From Pseudomaricurvus alcaniphilus (GTDB lineage Bacteria > Pseudomonadota > Gammaproteobacteria > Pseudomonadales > Cellvibrionaceae): a stretch of 64,000 nucleotides of DNA. Numbering within the stretch: the first letter of the stretch is position 1; each line of letters opens with the position of its first letter. Below are positions 20,260 to 31,972 of this stretch, one piece after another. The stretch lies in NCBI RefSeq assembly GCF_011440395.1, contig NZ_JAAOIX010000001.1:310001-374000 (forward strand), in the 5' to 3' direction. The notes beneath the pieces were generated by a model. It did not search any database. It was given only the letters and a program-made list of their open reading frames with translations, and was not told the origin of the DNA. A program made the position numbers and the translations under genes.

Positions 20260-20913
20260 TCAGGCCTCCCTGGTTGTATTAGGACAAATTTTGAATTCAG
20301 CTTCTTCCACCTGCTCGGTTTTCCAGGCCCGCAGACCCCAGATAATCAGGCCAATCAGGAAGAACGCGCTGGGCGGCAGCAACAGCATGCCGTTGGAGAC
20401 ATACCAGCCACCCTCGGTTGCCAGCGGCAAAATTTCGTAGCCCATCAGCTTGCCGGAGCCAAACAGTTCGCGAACGGTAGCGAGAGCGATCAGCAGTGCG
20501 CTGTAACCCAAGCCATTACCTATGCCATCGAGAAAGCTGGGCAGCGGCGGGTTCTTCATAGCGAAGGCTTCCGCGCGCCCCATCACGATGCAGTTGGTGA
20601 TGATCAAACCGACAAATACCGACAACTGCTTGCTGATATCATAAGCAACCGCTTTCAGGACCTGGTCCACCACGATTACCAGTGACGCGATAATCGTCAT
20701 CTGCACGATAATTCGAATACTGCCCGGAGCGTGATGGCGCACCAGTGATACGAAGAAGTTGGAAAATGCGGTCACCAGGGTCAGGGCAATACACATCACC
20801 AGGGTGACTTTTAGTGAACTGGTTACCGCCAGTGCCGAACAAATACCGAGGATTTGCAGCGCAATCGGGTTGTTCTCAAAAATTGGCTTGAACAATAAAT
20901 CCTTCGCTTTCAT
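20260..20913 (-). CDS. nqrD: Na+-translocating NADH:quinone reductase subunit D
   Basis: The 217-residue membrane protein has six hydrophobic segments and the family motifs [20 protein letters not shown] and [15 protein letters not shown]. The cysteines in GICSA and TNCIV pair with those of NqrE around the iron site. It is related to RnfE. It begins 2 bases after the nqrC stop and is part of the contiguous nqr operon. Confidence 0.96.
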   Translation of the reverse strand: MKAKDLLFKPIFENNPIALQILGICSALAVTSSLKVTLVMCIALTLVTAFSNFFVSLVRHHAPGSIRIIVQMTIIASLVIVVDQVLKAVAYDISKQLSVFVGLIITNCIVMGRAEAFAMKNPPLPSFLDGIGNGLGYSALLIALATVRELFGSGKLMGYEILPLATEGGWYVSNGMLLLPPSAFFLIGLIIWGLRAWKTEQVEEAEFKICPNTTREA

Positions 20914-20915
20914 GA

Positions 20916-21683
20916 TTATGCCTCCCCGCTTTTCAGGTTTTCCAGGAAACTGGCGTAGCCACTTTCACCGAGCCAGAACTTGATCAGGTTATCAACACCG
21001 CGACTGGTGAGAGTAGCGCCGGACAGGCCATCGATCTTGTGCTCTGAGCCGGACGGCGCGTTGCCCTTGATAATGGTCAAACCGACACTGCCATCGTCAG
21101 CGTAGACTTTTTTACCGGGCCACAGGGCTTTCCAGTTGGGGTTGTCCACTTCACCACCCAGTCCGGGTGTTTCCGCGTGCTCGTAAAAGCCCATGCCGAC
21201 AACGGTATTCAAGTCCGAACCCAGCGCCAAAAAGCCGTACAGGGTAGACCAGAGGCCGTAGCCCTTGATCGGCAGAATGACGGTTTCCACCCCACCCTGC
21301 GGGCCTTCCACAACATAGACCTTGGCAACATCGACACGACGGCCGATTTTGGCCAGGTCTTCATCACCACTCAGTTTAGTGGAGCGGGCTGGATCCTTGG
21401 ACGCCTTGCGCTGGTCGTACTTGGTAGCACCTTCAGCAACGTCGGTAAATTTGCCAGTTTTCAGGTCAACCAGCCGGGTTTTCACCTGGCCAAATTGCTC
21501 CTCGACACTCTTGCTCGGGTCGTAGAGACCGGCCGCAGCAAGAATATTGCGGTTGAAATCCAACTGCTTGTTGGCGACCTGTGCCGGCTTGAGCATAACG
21601 GCCGCGGTAGATACAACTACCGAGCAGACGATACACAGTGCCAGTGCAACACCGATGGTTTTTGAAACGCTATCGTTAGCCAC
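20916..21683 (-). CDS. nqrC: Na+-translocating NADH:quinone reductase subunit C
   Basis: The 255-residue protein has an N-terminal membrane helix ([21 protein letters not shown]) and a periplasmic FMN-binding domain. [12 protein letters not shown] near residue 225 contains the threonine that carries covalent FMN after modification by ApbE. Its start overlaps the nqrB stop by 8 bases, which suggests translational coupling. Confidence 0.95.
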   Translation of the reverse strand: MANDSVSKTIGVALALCIVCSVVVSTAAVMLKPAQVANKQLDFNRNILAAAGLYDPSKSVEEQFGQVKTRLVDLKTGKFTDVAEGATKYDQRKASKDPARSTKLSGDEDLAKIGRRVDVAKVYVVEGPQGGVETVILPIKGYGLWSTLYGFLALGSDLNTVVGMGFYEHAETPGLGGEVDNPNWKALWPGKKVYADDGSVGLTIIKGNAPSGSEHKIDGLSGATLTSRGVDNLIKFWLGESGYASFLENLKSGEA

Positions 21684-22872
21684 GTGCCAACCTCCGCTTG
21701 ATATTTGCCTGGACTACAACATGATCGATCAATGGTGCGAACAAATTGGCAAACAGGATTGCCAGCATCATGCCCTCAGGGAAGGCCGGGTTTACCACCC
21801 GAATCAACACCACCATAAAGCCGATCAACCCGCCAAACCACCACTTTCCGGTGTTGGTCATGGAAGCCGACACAGGATCGGTCGCCATAAAGATCATACC
21901 AAAGGCAAAACCACCCACGACCAGGTGCCAGTGCCAGGGCATCGCCATCATCGGGTTGGTGTCCGGGTTGCCGACCAGGTTAAACAGGCCCGCAGTGAGG
22001 AACATACCCAGGAAGACACCGAGGATAATGCGCAGCGAGGCAATTTTCATCGCCACCAGCACCACACCACCCAGCAGGATTGCCAGGGTTGAGGTTTCGC
22101 CGATGGAACCTTGCATTTTCCCAAAGAACGCATCCAGCCAGGTCAACTGGCCCTGCAGGGCAGTGATGCCGTCCGAGGCGACCATCGACAGCGCCGTGGC
22201 GCCAGTGTAACCATCGACCGCGGTCCAGACCGCGTCGCCGGACATTTCAGCCGGGTAGGCGAAGAACATAAAGGCCCTGCCCGCCAGCGCCGGGTTGAGG
22301 AAGTTCTTGCCGGTACCACCGAATACTTCCTTGGCGATAACCACACCAAAGCTGATGCCCAGCGCCACCTGCCAGAGGGGTACATCCGGCGGACAGATCA
22401 GTGCGAACAACACCGAGGTGACAAAGAAGCCTTCATTGACTTCGTGGTTGCGCTTCATGGCAAACAGCACTTCCCAGAAACCGCCCACGACAAAGGTGAC
22501 AGCGTAGATCGGCAGGAAGTACAGGGCACCGTGCCAGATATTATCTACCCAGCTGCCGGCGTTAAAGCTGGCGATAAAGAAGTCGCGCCAGTTGCCGATC
22601 TGGGTAATACCCAGGTCCGCCATGATGGTGTTGGCCTGCCAGCCGACGTTGTACATGCCGTAGAACATCGCCGGAAAGGTACACACCCACACCGTGATCA
22701 TGATGCGCTTCAAGTCGATGCCATCGCGCACGTGAGAAGTCGTGCGGGTCACATCCTTGGGTCGAAACAGGCCGGTATCAATAGCTTCGTACAATGCGTA
22801 CCAGCTTTCCAGTTTGCCGCCTTTGTGGAAGTGCGGCTCCATATTGTCGAGAACTTTGCGTAAACTCATCAT
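21676..22872 (-). CDS. nqrB: Na+-translocating NADH:quinone reductase subunit B
   Basis: The 398-residue protein has an N-terminal cytoplasmic segment and about nine to ten membrane helices. [11 protein letters not shown] carries the threonine for covalent FMN. NqrB forms the main sodium path and also binds riboflavin. Motifs such as NYNV-like [10 protein letters not shown] and [15 protein letters not shown] match the RnfD/NqrB family. It starts 3 bases after nqrA. Confidence 0.96.
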   Translation of the reverse strand: MMSLRKVLDNMEPHFHKGGKLESWYALYEAIDTGLFRPKDVTRTTSHVRDGIDLKRIMITVWVCTFPAMFYGMYNVGWQANTIMADLGITQIGNWRDFFIASFNAGSWVDNIWHGALYFLPIYAVTFVVGGFWEVLFAMKRNHEVNEGFFVTSVLFALICPPDVPLWQVALGISFGVVIAKEVFGGTGKNFLNPALAGRAFMFFAYPAEMSGDAVWTAVDGYTGATALSMVASDGITALQGQLTWLDAFFGKMQGSIGETSTLAILLGGVVLVAMKIASLRIILGVFLGMFLTAGLFNLVGNPDTNPMMAMPWHWHLVVGGFAFGMIFMATDPVSASMTNTGKWWFGGLIGFMVVLIRVVNPAFPEGMMLAILFANLFAPLIDHVVVQANIKRRLARG

Positions 22873-22875
22873 GAT

Positions 22876-24294
<1,419 letters not shown>

Positions 24295-24528
24295 TTAAAA
24301 AATTGTATTTGCCCGGCACTTTTTATCGCCCCAATTCCAGTCTGCGCTGCCTGCACGACAGGGACTGAGCTTGCATTTTTGAGGGCTCTGGCGCTGCCGG
24401 CCAGCCAGTCCTGGCGACGACAGACAAATGCGACTTTACCAGTAGATGGCAGAGTTGCCTATTCACGCTGAGCTATAACCAGCCGATTATCTGGGTTCAT
24501 TCATCTCTGGGCTGGTGGGAAAGCGCGT

Positions 24529-24587
24529 AAACAGGGCTGTACTTGCTGCAGCTGTGCTGCTACACCGGTGCATACTCCGCCCTGTTT
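24529..24587 (-). promoter_or_regulatory. Stem-loop in the presumed nqr leader
   Basis: AAACAGGGC (24529-24537) is exactly complementary to GCCCTGTTT (24579-24587), with a 41-base apical region that holds a smaller TGCTGCAGC-type hairpin. It lies between the candidate nqr promoter and nqrA. It could be a regulatory leader structure or simply an old inverted repeat. I do not recognise a known riboswitch in it. Confidence 0.45.
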
Positions 24588-24608
24588 CTCGACTTTCAAA
24601 ACGGCGCA

Positions 24609-24637
24609 ATTATAAGGTCGAGTGACCCTTCTGGCCA
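24609..24637 (-). promoter_or_regulatory. Candidate sigma-70 promoter for nqrA-F
   Basis: On the minus strand a perfect TATAAT (24609-24614) is preceded by TGGCCA (24632-24637) with 17 bases between. Initiation near 24602 would give a leader of about 380 bases before nqrA. The 608-base gap 24220-24827 otherwise holds only this promoter, the stem-loop and the GAPDH terminator. Confidence 0.55.
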
Positions 24638-24761
24638 GCCATAAGTGCAGATTAGGCCAAAAAATCCTTGAAAAAAGATCAACTTAGTCAAAACCTGAAA
24701 CCCCATTCGGACAGGCAAAAGCGCTCACTGCTCAATTTTTAACCAGCCCAATGACGAGCAC

Positions 24762-24793
24762 AAAAAAAACCCGCCAGGCATGACGGGTCTTTT
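24762..24793 (-). terminator. Terminator downstream of the GAPDH gene, possibly bidirectional
   Basis: On the minus strand ACCCG (24788-24784) pairs with CGGGT (24773-24769), and eight T follow. On the plus strand five T follow the same stem (from 24789), so it may work in both directions. It lies 35-65 bases after the stop codon at 24828. Confidence 0.8.
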
Positions 24794-24827
24794 TGCTACG
24801 GTTGCGGCGGGCGCCGCCAGCCGCGGT

Positions 24828-26276
24828 TTACTTGGGGAAAATGGGGTACTTCACACCGCACATATCCTCCAGGCAGCGCACTACCTGGCAGCTGTAGCCG
24901 AACTCATTGTCGTACCAACAGTAAAGCACAGCGCTGCTGCCGTCGACGATGGTGGCCTTACTGTCAAATACGCAGGCGTAGCGCGAACCGACAAAATCGG
25001 TTGAGACCACCTCCGGTGAGTTGGTGAAATCAATTTGCTGCTGCAGCGAGGAATACAGCGCCGTGTTGCGCATGTAGTTGTTCAGCTCCTCAACCGTGGT
25101 CTCTTTCTCCAGTTGCAAATTGAGAATCGCCATGGAGACATTGGGAATCGGTACCCGAATGGCATTGCCGGTGAGCTTGCCTTTTAACTCTGGCAGCGCT
25201 TTCGCCACCGCCTTGGCGGCACCGGTTTCGGTAATGACCATATTCAAGGCCGCGCTGCGGCCGCGGCGCTCACCCTTGTGGTAGTTATCAATCAGGTTCT
25301 GGTCGTTGGTGTAGGCGTGCACGGTTTCCACGTGGCCGTGTTTGACGCCGTATTCGTCCATAATCGCCTTCAACACCGGGGTGATGGCGTTGGTGGTACA
25401 GGACGCTGCCGATAAAATCCGGTCTTCGGTGGAGATCTCATTGCTGTTGATACCGTAAACGATGTTCTTGATATCACCTTTGCCGGGAGCGGTCAGTATG
25501 ACCTTGGCAGCACCGGGGCACTGCAAGTGCTGGCCCAGGCCCTCTTCATCGCGCCAGACGCCGGTGTTATCCACGATCAGGGCATCCTTGATACCGTAGT
25601 GGGTGTAATCCACTTCAGCCGGGGAATTGGCGTAAATAACCTTGATTTCGTTACCGTTGACGATCAGGGTGTTGGTCTCTTCGTCCACCCGGATGGTGCC
25701 GCGGAAGGTACCGTGCACCGAGTCGCGACGCAGCAGGCTGGCGCGCTTGACCAGATCGTCTTCAGCCTTGCCTTTGCGCACCACGATCGCTCGCAGGCGC
25801 AGCACGTCGCCGCTGCCAGCTTTCTCTACCAGCAGGCGCGCCACCAGTCGCCCGATGCGGCCGAATCCGTACAGGACCACATCCTGGGGTACTGGTAGGG
25901 GCTTGTCGGTACTGCCGATGGCGTCGGCAACCTGGGCCCTGACAAATTCCGCCACACTGGTGCCATTGCCTTCCTTCATAAACTTGACGGCAATTTTACC
26001 CAGATCGATATGGGCCGGCCCGAGATCCAGCTTGGCCAGCTCCGTCAGCACCGGAAAGGTTTCAAACTCCGAGAGTTCATTTTCCTCGATTTGTCGCACT
26101 CGACGATGGGACTTCATCAGCTCAATGACGGATCGATTGACCATGTTGCGGCCATACATGTACATGTTGATATTCCGCTCACGGTTTAATTTACCGATGA
26201 CAGGAATCATGGCCTCAGCAAGCGCTTCACGCTCTTTCCAATCCTTAAAGTAATCGTCTGGCTTTGGTCGAATCAC
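24828..26276 (-). CDS. Glyceraldehyde-3-phosphate dehydrogenase with long N-terminal extension
   Basis: The 482-residue protein has an extra N-terminal segment of about 125 residues (PDDYFKDWKEREALAEAMI and onward), then a GAPDH domain beginning VVLYGFGRIGRLVARLL. The catalytic cysteine lies in SAASCTTNAITPVLKAI (Cys293), with HAYTNDQNLIDNYHK after it. Ordinary GAPDH has about 335 residues. This longer type is known in Pseudomonas and Vibrio and also sits beside mfd and nqr there. It may favour gluconeogenesis, which is an inference. It is divergent from mfd. Confidence 0.88.
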   Translation of the reverse strand: MIRPKPDDYFKDWKEREALAEAMIPVIGKLNRERNINMYMYGRNMVNRSVIELMKSHRRVRQIEENELSEFETFPVLTELAKLDLGPAHIDLGKIAVKFMKEGNGTSVAEFVRAQVADAIGSTDKPLPVPQDVVLYGFGRIGRLVARLLVEKAGSGDVLRLRAIVVRKGKAEDDLVKRASLLRRDSVHGTFRGTIRVDEETNTLIVNGNEIKVIYANSPAEVDYTHYGIKDALIVDNTGVWRDEEGLGQHLQCPGAAKVILTAPGKGDIKNIVYGINSNEISTEDRILSAASCTTNAITPVLKAIMDEYGVKHGHVETVHAYTNDQNLIDNYHKGERRGRSAALNMVITETGAAKAVAKALPELKGKLTGNAIRVPIPNVSMAILNLQLEKETTVEELNNYMRNTALYSSLQQQIDFTNSPEVVSTDFVGSRYACVFDSKATIVDGSSAVLYCWYDNEFGYSCQVVRCLEDMCGVKYPIFPK

Positions 26277-26592
26277 AGTTTGTTACCTTCACATTGAGTT
26301 TACGGTCTGGAGCCCGGCGATAGCGCAGCCCCGGCCCCAAAAGGAGCGCCATTATCGGGCTAAGTGAGGCGCCCTGCAAGGCTCTAATCGAAATCTAAGA
26401 AAATTACAAGAGGCGGCCAAATAAAAGCCGATAAAATTTAATTTAATTAAAAAACAGGGACTTGGAATACCCACTTTTTCCGGCTTAATGATTTCGGCGC
26501 CAATAATGCTGCCAGCGAACACGCTCTGTTGCCGCTGCCGGGCAGCACCGGCAGACCGCCCGCAGGGGTGGCAAAAACAGCCGCCGCGAAGC

Positions 26593-26621
26593 CTGCAAAG
26601 GCAACCAATCCCCGCTACAAT
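26593..26621 (+). promoter_or_regulatory. Candidate promoter for mfd
   Basis: TACAAT at 26616-26621 lies 17 bases after CTGCAA at 26593-26598 and 36 bases before the mfd ATG. The -35 match is weak. The divergent gap 26277-26657 has an AT-rich patch at 26420-26455 that could serve the GAPDH gene; no other feature is visible there. Confidence 0.4.
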
Positions 26622-26657
26622 AGCGCCCGAATTTGCGTTACCCCAGAGTCGTACCCT

Positions 26658-29600
26658 ATGAAAGACCAAAGTCCGCTGGCGCCAGCACTGAACACCACAC
26701 CCGGCAACAAATGGCTGTGGGGCAACCTGCCCGGCTGCGCCCGCTCACTGACCATTTACTCGGCGGCTGCCCTCCACGACAGCCTGACCCTGGTAGTGAC
26801 CCCGGATACGGACTCCGCCCGCACCCTGGAGCGGGAACTGAAATTTTTCAAGCGCGACAGCGATGAGCTCAAGATTCTCCACCTGCCGGACTGGGAGACC
26901 CTGCCCTACGACAGCTTTTCACCGCACCAGGACATTATTTCCGAGCGCTTGCAGACGCTTTACCAGCTGCCACAAACCCGGCGCGGCATCCTGGTCGTTC
27001 CGGTCAGCACCCTGATGCACCGCCTGCCCCCGGTTGCCTACTTGCAGCAAAACAGCCTGGTGGTAAACAAGGGCCAGCGCTTTGCCATGGACTCCATGCG
27101 CCGGCAACTGGAAGACAGCGGTTACGTCTGTGTCGACACCGTCTATGAACACGGTGAATTTGCCGTTCGCGGCGCCTTGATGGACATCTTTCCAATGGGT
27201 TGCAAAACCCCGTTCCGCATCGATTTGTTCGACGATGAAGTGGAGACGCTGCGAATTTTCGACCCGGAAACCCAGCGCTCCATCGAGCAGGTGGAGAGCA
27301 TCGAGGTCCTGCCGGCCAAAGAGTATCCGCTGGACAAGGCCGGCATTTCCCTCTTTCGCGACCGCTGGCACCAGCATTTCGACACCGATCACAAAAACTG
27401 CCCGATCTACCAGGACATCAGCTCGGGCATCAGCCCGGCCGGTATTGAATACTACCTGCCGCTGTTCTTTGACGCCTGCAGCACCCTGTTCGACTACCTG
27501 CCCCAAACCAGCCAACTGTTCCTGTTTGACCAGGTGCACCAGGCCGCCGAACTGTTTACCCGGGAGATCAGCGAGCGCTACCAGAGCCGCTGTGGCGATC
27601 TGCTGCGCCCCATTTTGAAACCGGCCGAGATGTTTCTCTCGGTGGGCGACATCTTTGGCCACATGAGCGCCCACCCGCGCACCGCCCTGGCGTCCGAGCC
27701 GGTGGCCGAGTCCGCCGGCCACAGCAACTTCAACTGCCTGCCCCAACCCGACATTACCGTCCAGTCCCGCGCCGACAACCCGCTCGACAAGCTGGAGCAC
27801 TTCCTGCTGGAAACCGGGCAGCGAATATTGTTTTGCGCCGAGTCCGCCGGCCGTCGTGAAAGCATTCTGGAGCTGCTGGAGCGCATCGATATCAGCCCGG
27901 CAGAAATGAGCTGGCAGGCGTTTGTCGAAGGCTCTGAAACCATTGCTATCACTGTCGCCCCCCTCGATCACGGCTTGAGCCTGGCCGACCCCGCGATCGT
28001 CATCATCACCGAATCGGAACTGCTGGGCGAGCGGGTCCAACAGCGCCGGCGCCGGCTAAAGCAGCAAGACCAGAACGAAGCCACTATTCGCAACCTGACC
28101 GAACTGCGCATCGGCGCACCGGTGGTGCATATCGATCACGGCGTCGGCCGCTACCAGGGCCTGAAAACCCTGACGGTAGACGGCCAGAGCAATGAATTCC
28201 TGATGCTGCAATACGCCAATGATGCCAATCTGTACGTGCCAGTCGCCAGCCTCGATGCCATCAGCCGCTATTCCGGCGCCGATGAAGATCATGCGCCACT
28301 GCACAAGCTGGGCAGCGACCAGTGGCAAAAGGCGAAAAAGAAAGCGGCGGAGCAAGTGCGCGATACCGCCGCAGAACTGCTCGATATATACGCCCGCCGC
28401 GCGGCTCGCCGCGGCTTTGCCTTCGAAGACCCGAAGGGCGCCTACCAGCGTTTCGCCAGTGGCTTTCCGTTTGAAGAGACCGCCGACCAGCAAACCGCCA
28501 TCGACGCGGTCTACCAGGACATGGTATCCAAGCAGCCTATGGATCGACTGGTCTGTGGCGACGTCGGCTTTGGCAAGACCGAAGTCGCCATGCGCGCGGC
28601 ATTTATCGCGGTCCACAGCGGCAAACAGGTGGCCATGCTGGTACCCACTACCCTGCTCGCCCAGCAGCACTACGACAACTTTCGCGACCGCTTTGCCGAT
28701 TGGCCGGTGCAGATTGACGTGATCTCCCGCTTTCGCTCCGGCAAGGACGTGGACAGCGTGCAGCAAAAGCTGGCCGACGGCAAAATCGATATCATTATCG
28801 GCACCCACAAGCTGTTGCAATCGGACTTGAACTACAAGAACCTGGGGCTGCTGATCATCGATGAGGAGCACCGCTTCGGGGTGCGGCAAAAGGAGACCCT
28901 GAAGTCCCTGCGCTCCGAGGTGGATATTCTAACCCTCACCGCGACCCCGATACCCCGCACCCTCAATATGGCCATGTCCGGTATCCGCGATCTCACCATT
29001 ATCGCCACACCACCGGCCAAGCGCCTGTCGGTGAAGACCTTTGTCAGGGAGTCAGACACAGCCTTGATCAAGGAGGCCATACTGCGGGAGATTCTCCGCG
29101 GCGGCCAGGTTTACTACCTGCACAACGAGGTCAAAAGCATCGAAAAAACGGCGCGGGATATTGCCGAGCTGGTGCCCGAGGCGCGAGTGCTGGTGGCCCA
29201 CGGCCAGATGCGCGAACGGCAGCTGGAACAGGTTATGTCGGATTTCTATCACAAGCGCTTTAATGTGCTGGTGTGCACCACCATCATCGAAACCGGTATC
29301 GACATCCCCAACGCCAACACCATCATTATCGACCGCGCCGACAAATTTGGCCTGGCCCAGATGCACCAGTTGCGGGGCCGGGTGGGTCGCTCCCACCACC
29401 AGGCCTATGCCTACCTGCTGACCCCCAACAAGAAGGCCATGACCGCCGACGCCCAGAAACGCCTCGAGGCGATTGCCCAGACCACCGATCTCGGCGCCGG
29501 CTTTACCCTGGCAACCCACGATATGGAGATCCGCGGCGCCGGTGAGCTGTTGGGCGATGACCAGAGCGGACAGATGCAGGCGGTGGGATTTACCCTGTAT

Positions 29601-30113
29601 ATGGAAATGCTGGATCGGGCGGTGAAGAGCATCCGCCAGGGCAAGACGCCGGACTTTGATACCAGCTTCAGCACCGCCACCGACATCAACCTCAGGTTGC
29701 CGGCCCTTATACCAGAGGATTACCTCCCCGACGTCCACAGCCGCCTGATTATCTACAAGCGTATTGCCGGCGCCGCTAATGATGAGGCGCTGCGGGAGCT
29801 GCAGGTGGAGATGATCGATCGCTTCGGCTTGCTACCCGAACCCTGTAAAACCCTGTTCAAGACCAGCAGCCTCAAGCTGCTGGCGAAACAGCTCGGTGTC
29901 AGGAAGCTGGAAGCGGGGCAGTCCGGCGGCCGCATTGAATTTGACAGCGTCACCCAGGTGGACCCGCTGACCATAGTTAAAATGGTGCAGTCGAAGCCGC
30001 AACACTATCGCCTGGAGGGCGCCAACGTTTTGAAATTCTCCTTTGACATGCATAATGGCGAAACCCGACTGAAGCGTGTGACTGAGTTACTCAATCATAT
30101 GGCGGCCTCTTGA
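26658..30113 (+). CDS. mfd: Transcription-repair coupling factor Mfd
   Basis: The protein has 1151 residues from the ATG at 26658 (MKDQSPLAPAL). An upstream frame is open to 26529, but it covers the likely promoter. It has a UvrB-like N-terminal part with the UvrA-binding region, the RNA polymerase interaction domain (RIGAPVVHIDHGVGRYQGL), and a RecG-like motor with Walker A GDVGFGKTEVAMRA, DEEH box LLIIDEEHRFG and TATPIPRTL. The TRCF domain is C-terminal. It removes RNA polymerase stalled at lesions and recruits UvrA; uvrB lies 26 kb downstream. Confidence 0.96.
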   Translation: MKDQSPLAPALNTTPGNKWLWGNLPGCARSLTIYSAAALHDSLTLVVTPDTDSARTLERELKFFKRDSDELKILHLPDWETLPYDSFSPHQDIISERLQTLYQLPQTRRGILVVPVSTLMHRLPPVAYLQQNSLVVNKGQRFAMDSMRRQLEDSGYVCVDTVYEHGEFAVRGALMDIFPMGCKTPFRIDLFDDEVETLRIFDPETQRSIEQVESIEVLPAKEYPLDKAGISLFRDRWHQHFDTDHKNCPIYQDISSGISPAGIEYYLPLFFDACSTLFDYLPQTSQLFLFDQVHQAAELFTREISERYQSRCGDLLRPILKPAEMFLSVGDIFGHMSAHPRTALASEPVAESAGHSNFNCLPQPDITVQSRADNPLDKLEHFLLETGQRILFCAESAGRRESILELLERIDISPAEMSWQAFVEGSETIAITVAPLDHGLSLADPAIVIITESELLGERVQQRRRRLKQQDQNEATIRNLTELRIGAPVVHIDHGVGRYQGLKTLTVDGQSNEFLMLQYANDANLYVPVASLDAISRYSGADEDHAPLHKLGSDQWQKAKKKAAEQVRDTAAELLDIYARRAARRGFAFEDPKGAYQRFASGFPFEETADQQTAIDAVYQDMVSKQPMDRLVCGDVGFGKTEVAMRAAFIAVHSGKQVAMLVPTTLLAQQHYDNFRDRFADWPVQIDVISRFRSGKDVDSVQQKLADGKIDIIIGTHKLLQSDLNYKNLGLLIIDEEHRFGVRQKETLKSLRSEVDILTLTATPIPRTLNMAMSGIRDLTIIATPPAKRLSVKTFVRESDTALIKEAILREILRGGQVYYLHNEVKSIEKTARDIAELVPEARVLVAHGQMRERQLEQVMSDFYHKRFNVLVCTTIIETGIDIPNANTIIIDRADKFGLAQMHQLRGRVGRSHHQAYAYLLTPNKKAMTADAQKRLEAIAQTTDLGAGFTLATHDMEIRGAGELLGDDQSGQMQAVGFTLYMEMLDRAVKSIRQGKTPDFDTSFSTATDINLRLPALIPEDYLPDVHSRLIIYKRIAGAANDEALRELQVEMIDRFGLLPEPCKTLFKTSSLKLLAKQLGVRKLEAGQSGGRIEFDSVTQVDPLTIVKMVQSKPQHYRLEGANVLKFSFDMHNGETRLKRVTELLNHMAAS

Positions 30114-30141
30114 GCGGTTCACTCACAGGATCCTGATAACG

Positions 30142-31395
30142 ATGTACAGCAAAACTGTTTTTTTCCTGCGCCAATTTAGCGGCCTGGCCGGACTCGGCGC
30201 CAGCCCGATCACCAATGCGCGCTTCTCAATTCTGCCGGGGTTGCTCGCCATCGGGCTGTTGCTGGGCAGCAGCCCGATGGCCGCGCAAAGCGGCAGCGAT
30301 GAAAAGCCCCGCTGGTACCAGGTGGAAGTGCTGATCTTTGCCAACCGGCGAGCGACTGGCGATACCGAGACCTGGCGCAAGGATATCGAGCTCAGGTACC
30401 CCCACAACTGGGTGGTCTTGCAAGACCCCAACCAACTAACGCCCGCTGCGGGCGCTGGCGAGATAGCTTCACTCATGGACACCAAGAGCTCCCCGTTGGG
30501 CCTGCCCGGCGACAGCTCTCTACTGTTCGGCTCTGCACCAAACACCTCCCTGCCGGATTCCTCGCTGCTGGATTCCTCGCTGCTGGAAGATACCGCCGAA
30601 CTGGCCGCCCAATTGGCAGAAACCGCCAGCCTCGCTGCCGCCGCAGAGAAGAGCAGCGCAGCAGAAAGCACTGCAAACACGGGTGAACCCGACACCCCGG
30701 CAACCGCTGCGGCCACCAGCACAGACACTGCCCTCGACCCCCAAGGCACAACCACCGGGGAGCCCACTGCCACGGGTGAAGAAGGTGCAATTACAGCTGA
30801 AAACCCGGCACCTGTGAACAAGCCGGTCGATTTGCTGCGCGACCCCTATTACCTGCTGCCCGCCAGCCAACGGGCACTGGAGCGCGACGCAAAGGCAATC
30901 CAGCGCTCCTACAATTACCGCCTGTTGTTTCATGAAGCCTGGCGCCAACCCGTGGTCGACCAGCCGGAAGCACCGTCACTGCTGATTTCCGCCGGCGACA
31001 AGTTTGGCCAACAGCACGAACTGGAAGGCACCATAGCACTCAGCGTATCCCGCTACTTGCATTTGCAAACCAATCTCTGGTTTACCCGTTTTACCCACAA
31101 CTATGGCCAGGAGCGGGGCAATTGGCCGGAGCTGCCGCAGCGTCCTGACCAGCGAGAGTTCGCCCTTGCCACCGCCAAATCACCATCGGCCTGGCAGCAG
31201 TTCAGCCCACCCACAGACGACTATGACAAGATTCTGGCCACCCCGTTTCTTCCCGAGCGCATCTCGATACTCAGGCAAAAGCGCCGTATGCGCAGCGGCG
31301 AGGTGCACTACATCGATCACCCGCACCTGGGCATAGTGATACTCTGTACCCCTTACGACGTACCACCACCTGCAGCTGCAGGTTCCGTGCAGTAA
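30142..31395 (+). CDS. CsiV-like periplasmic protein with low-complexity linker
   Basis: The 417-residue protein has a signal-peptide-like segment (residues 30-53, LPGLLAIGLLLGSSPMAAQS), then the CsiV-type start RWYQVEVLIFANRR and a conserved C-terminal half with LPASQRALERDAKAIQRS, YRLLFHEAWRQP and SRYLHLQTNLWF. Between residues about 110 and 220 is an Ala/Ser/Thr/Glu-rich disordered linker that includes a 15-bp tandem duplication (30556-30585, DSSLL twice). CsiV in Vibrio is periplasmic and supports cell shape through the LpoA/PBP1A system. The gene lies 28 bases after mfd and is probably co-transcribed with it. Confidence 0.72.
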   Translation: MYSKTVFFLRQFSGLAGLGASPITNARFSILPGLLAIGLLLGSSPMAAQSGSDEKPRWYQVEVLIFANRRATGDTETWRKDIELRYPHNWVVLQDPNQLTPAAGAGEIASLMDTKSSPLGLPGDSSLLFGSAPNTSLPDSSLLDSSLLEDTAELAAQLAETASLAAAAEKSSAAESTANTGEPDTPATAAATSTDTALDPQGTTTGEPTATGEEGAITAENPAPVNKPVDLLRDPYYLLPASQRALERDAKAIQRSYNYRLLFHEAWRQPVVDQPEAPSLLISAGDKFGQQHELEGTIALSVSRYLHLQTNLWFTRFTHNYGQERGNWPELPQRPDQREFALATAKSPSAWQQFSPPTDDYDKILATPFLPERISILRQKRRMRSGEVHYIDHPHLGIVILCTPYDVPPPAAAGSVQ

Positions 31396-31429
31396 GCGGC
31401 GCGTCGCCCGAGTCCGGCCAGCCACAATA

Positions 31430-31486
31430 GCAGTAGACCGTAACGACAGCAGTAAACCGTAAAGACAGCAGTAAACCGTAACGACG
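31430..31486. repeat. Tandem repeat, 19 bp x 3
   Basis: Three consecutive units of the type AGCAGTAAACCGTAACGAC occupy 31430-31448, 31449-31467 and 31468-31486, with one change each in the first two. It is just downstream of the CsiV-like gene. No coding frame is implied. Confidence 0.9.
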
Positions 31487-31626
31487 CTGGCATGGGGATG
31501 CAGCAGCGAGACTTTTTCGACGCAATTTTTTCTGCAGAAAAATAACACACTGACCCGCCCTGCAGCCAAAGGCCAGCAGGCGGGGGCGTTGTTGAACCCG
31601 AGAGGAAATACCCTGGAGAAAAACTT

Positions 31627-31938
31627 ACCTAATTACGCCTATGAATAAGCCAACTATCGGCGATAGTAAACATATACTCTGTAGCCCTTGGGACAGCAGC
31701 CTTGCTCCCGGCCTGGCTCCAGGGACTTGCTTTCAAGACTCGCCGTGCCCAAAGCACTCGCTGCGCTCGCGGGGCAGGCTCAGGTTCCATCCATGCACCC
31801 AAAGCACTCGCTCCGCTCGCGGGGCGGGCTCGAGGCTCCACGACAGCATCCCTGCTGTCGAGGGTCTTGAAAGCAAGCCCCCGAAGCCAGACCTAACATA
31901 GTGCCGGCTGCACGACGCTTAGCTTAGGTGGTAATTAG
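31627..31938. repeat. Dispersed structured repeat, copy A (312 bp)
   Basis: The sequence is nearly identical to 51366-51606 apart from a roughly 70-base insert. Both begin ACCTAATTACGCCTATGAAT and end with GACGCTTAGCTTAGGTGGTA plus a few bases, and their ends are imperfect inverted repeats. Inside are a CTATC/GATAG hairpin, a perfect 14-bp stem (31726-31739 with 31864-31877) and a CGACAGCATCCCTGCTGTCG hairpin at 31841-31860. The insert here holds two copies of a 28-base CCCAAAGCACTCGCT unit (31748-31775 and 31798-31825). The reverse complement of this unit lies at 9135-9162. It looks like a non-autonomous mobile element; no transposase is present. Confidence 0.85.
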
Positions 31939-31972
31939 AAAAACTTAATCTGCGCCGATCAACGGCGCGGGT

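Noticed and set aside
31641-31901. Short frames starting MNKPTIGDSK and MNKPAIGDSK in repeat copies A and B
   Set aside because: Both copies keep the first 40 codons open, but the sequence is explained by stems and terminal repeats. The frames differ after the insert, and there is no ribosome site. A peptide is possible but not supported.
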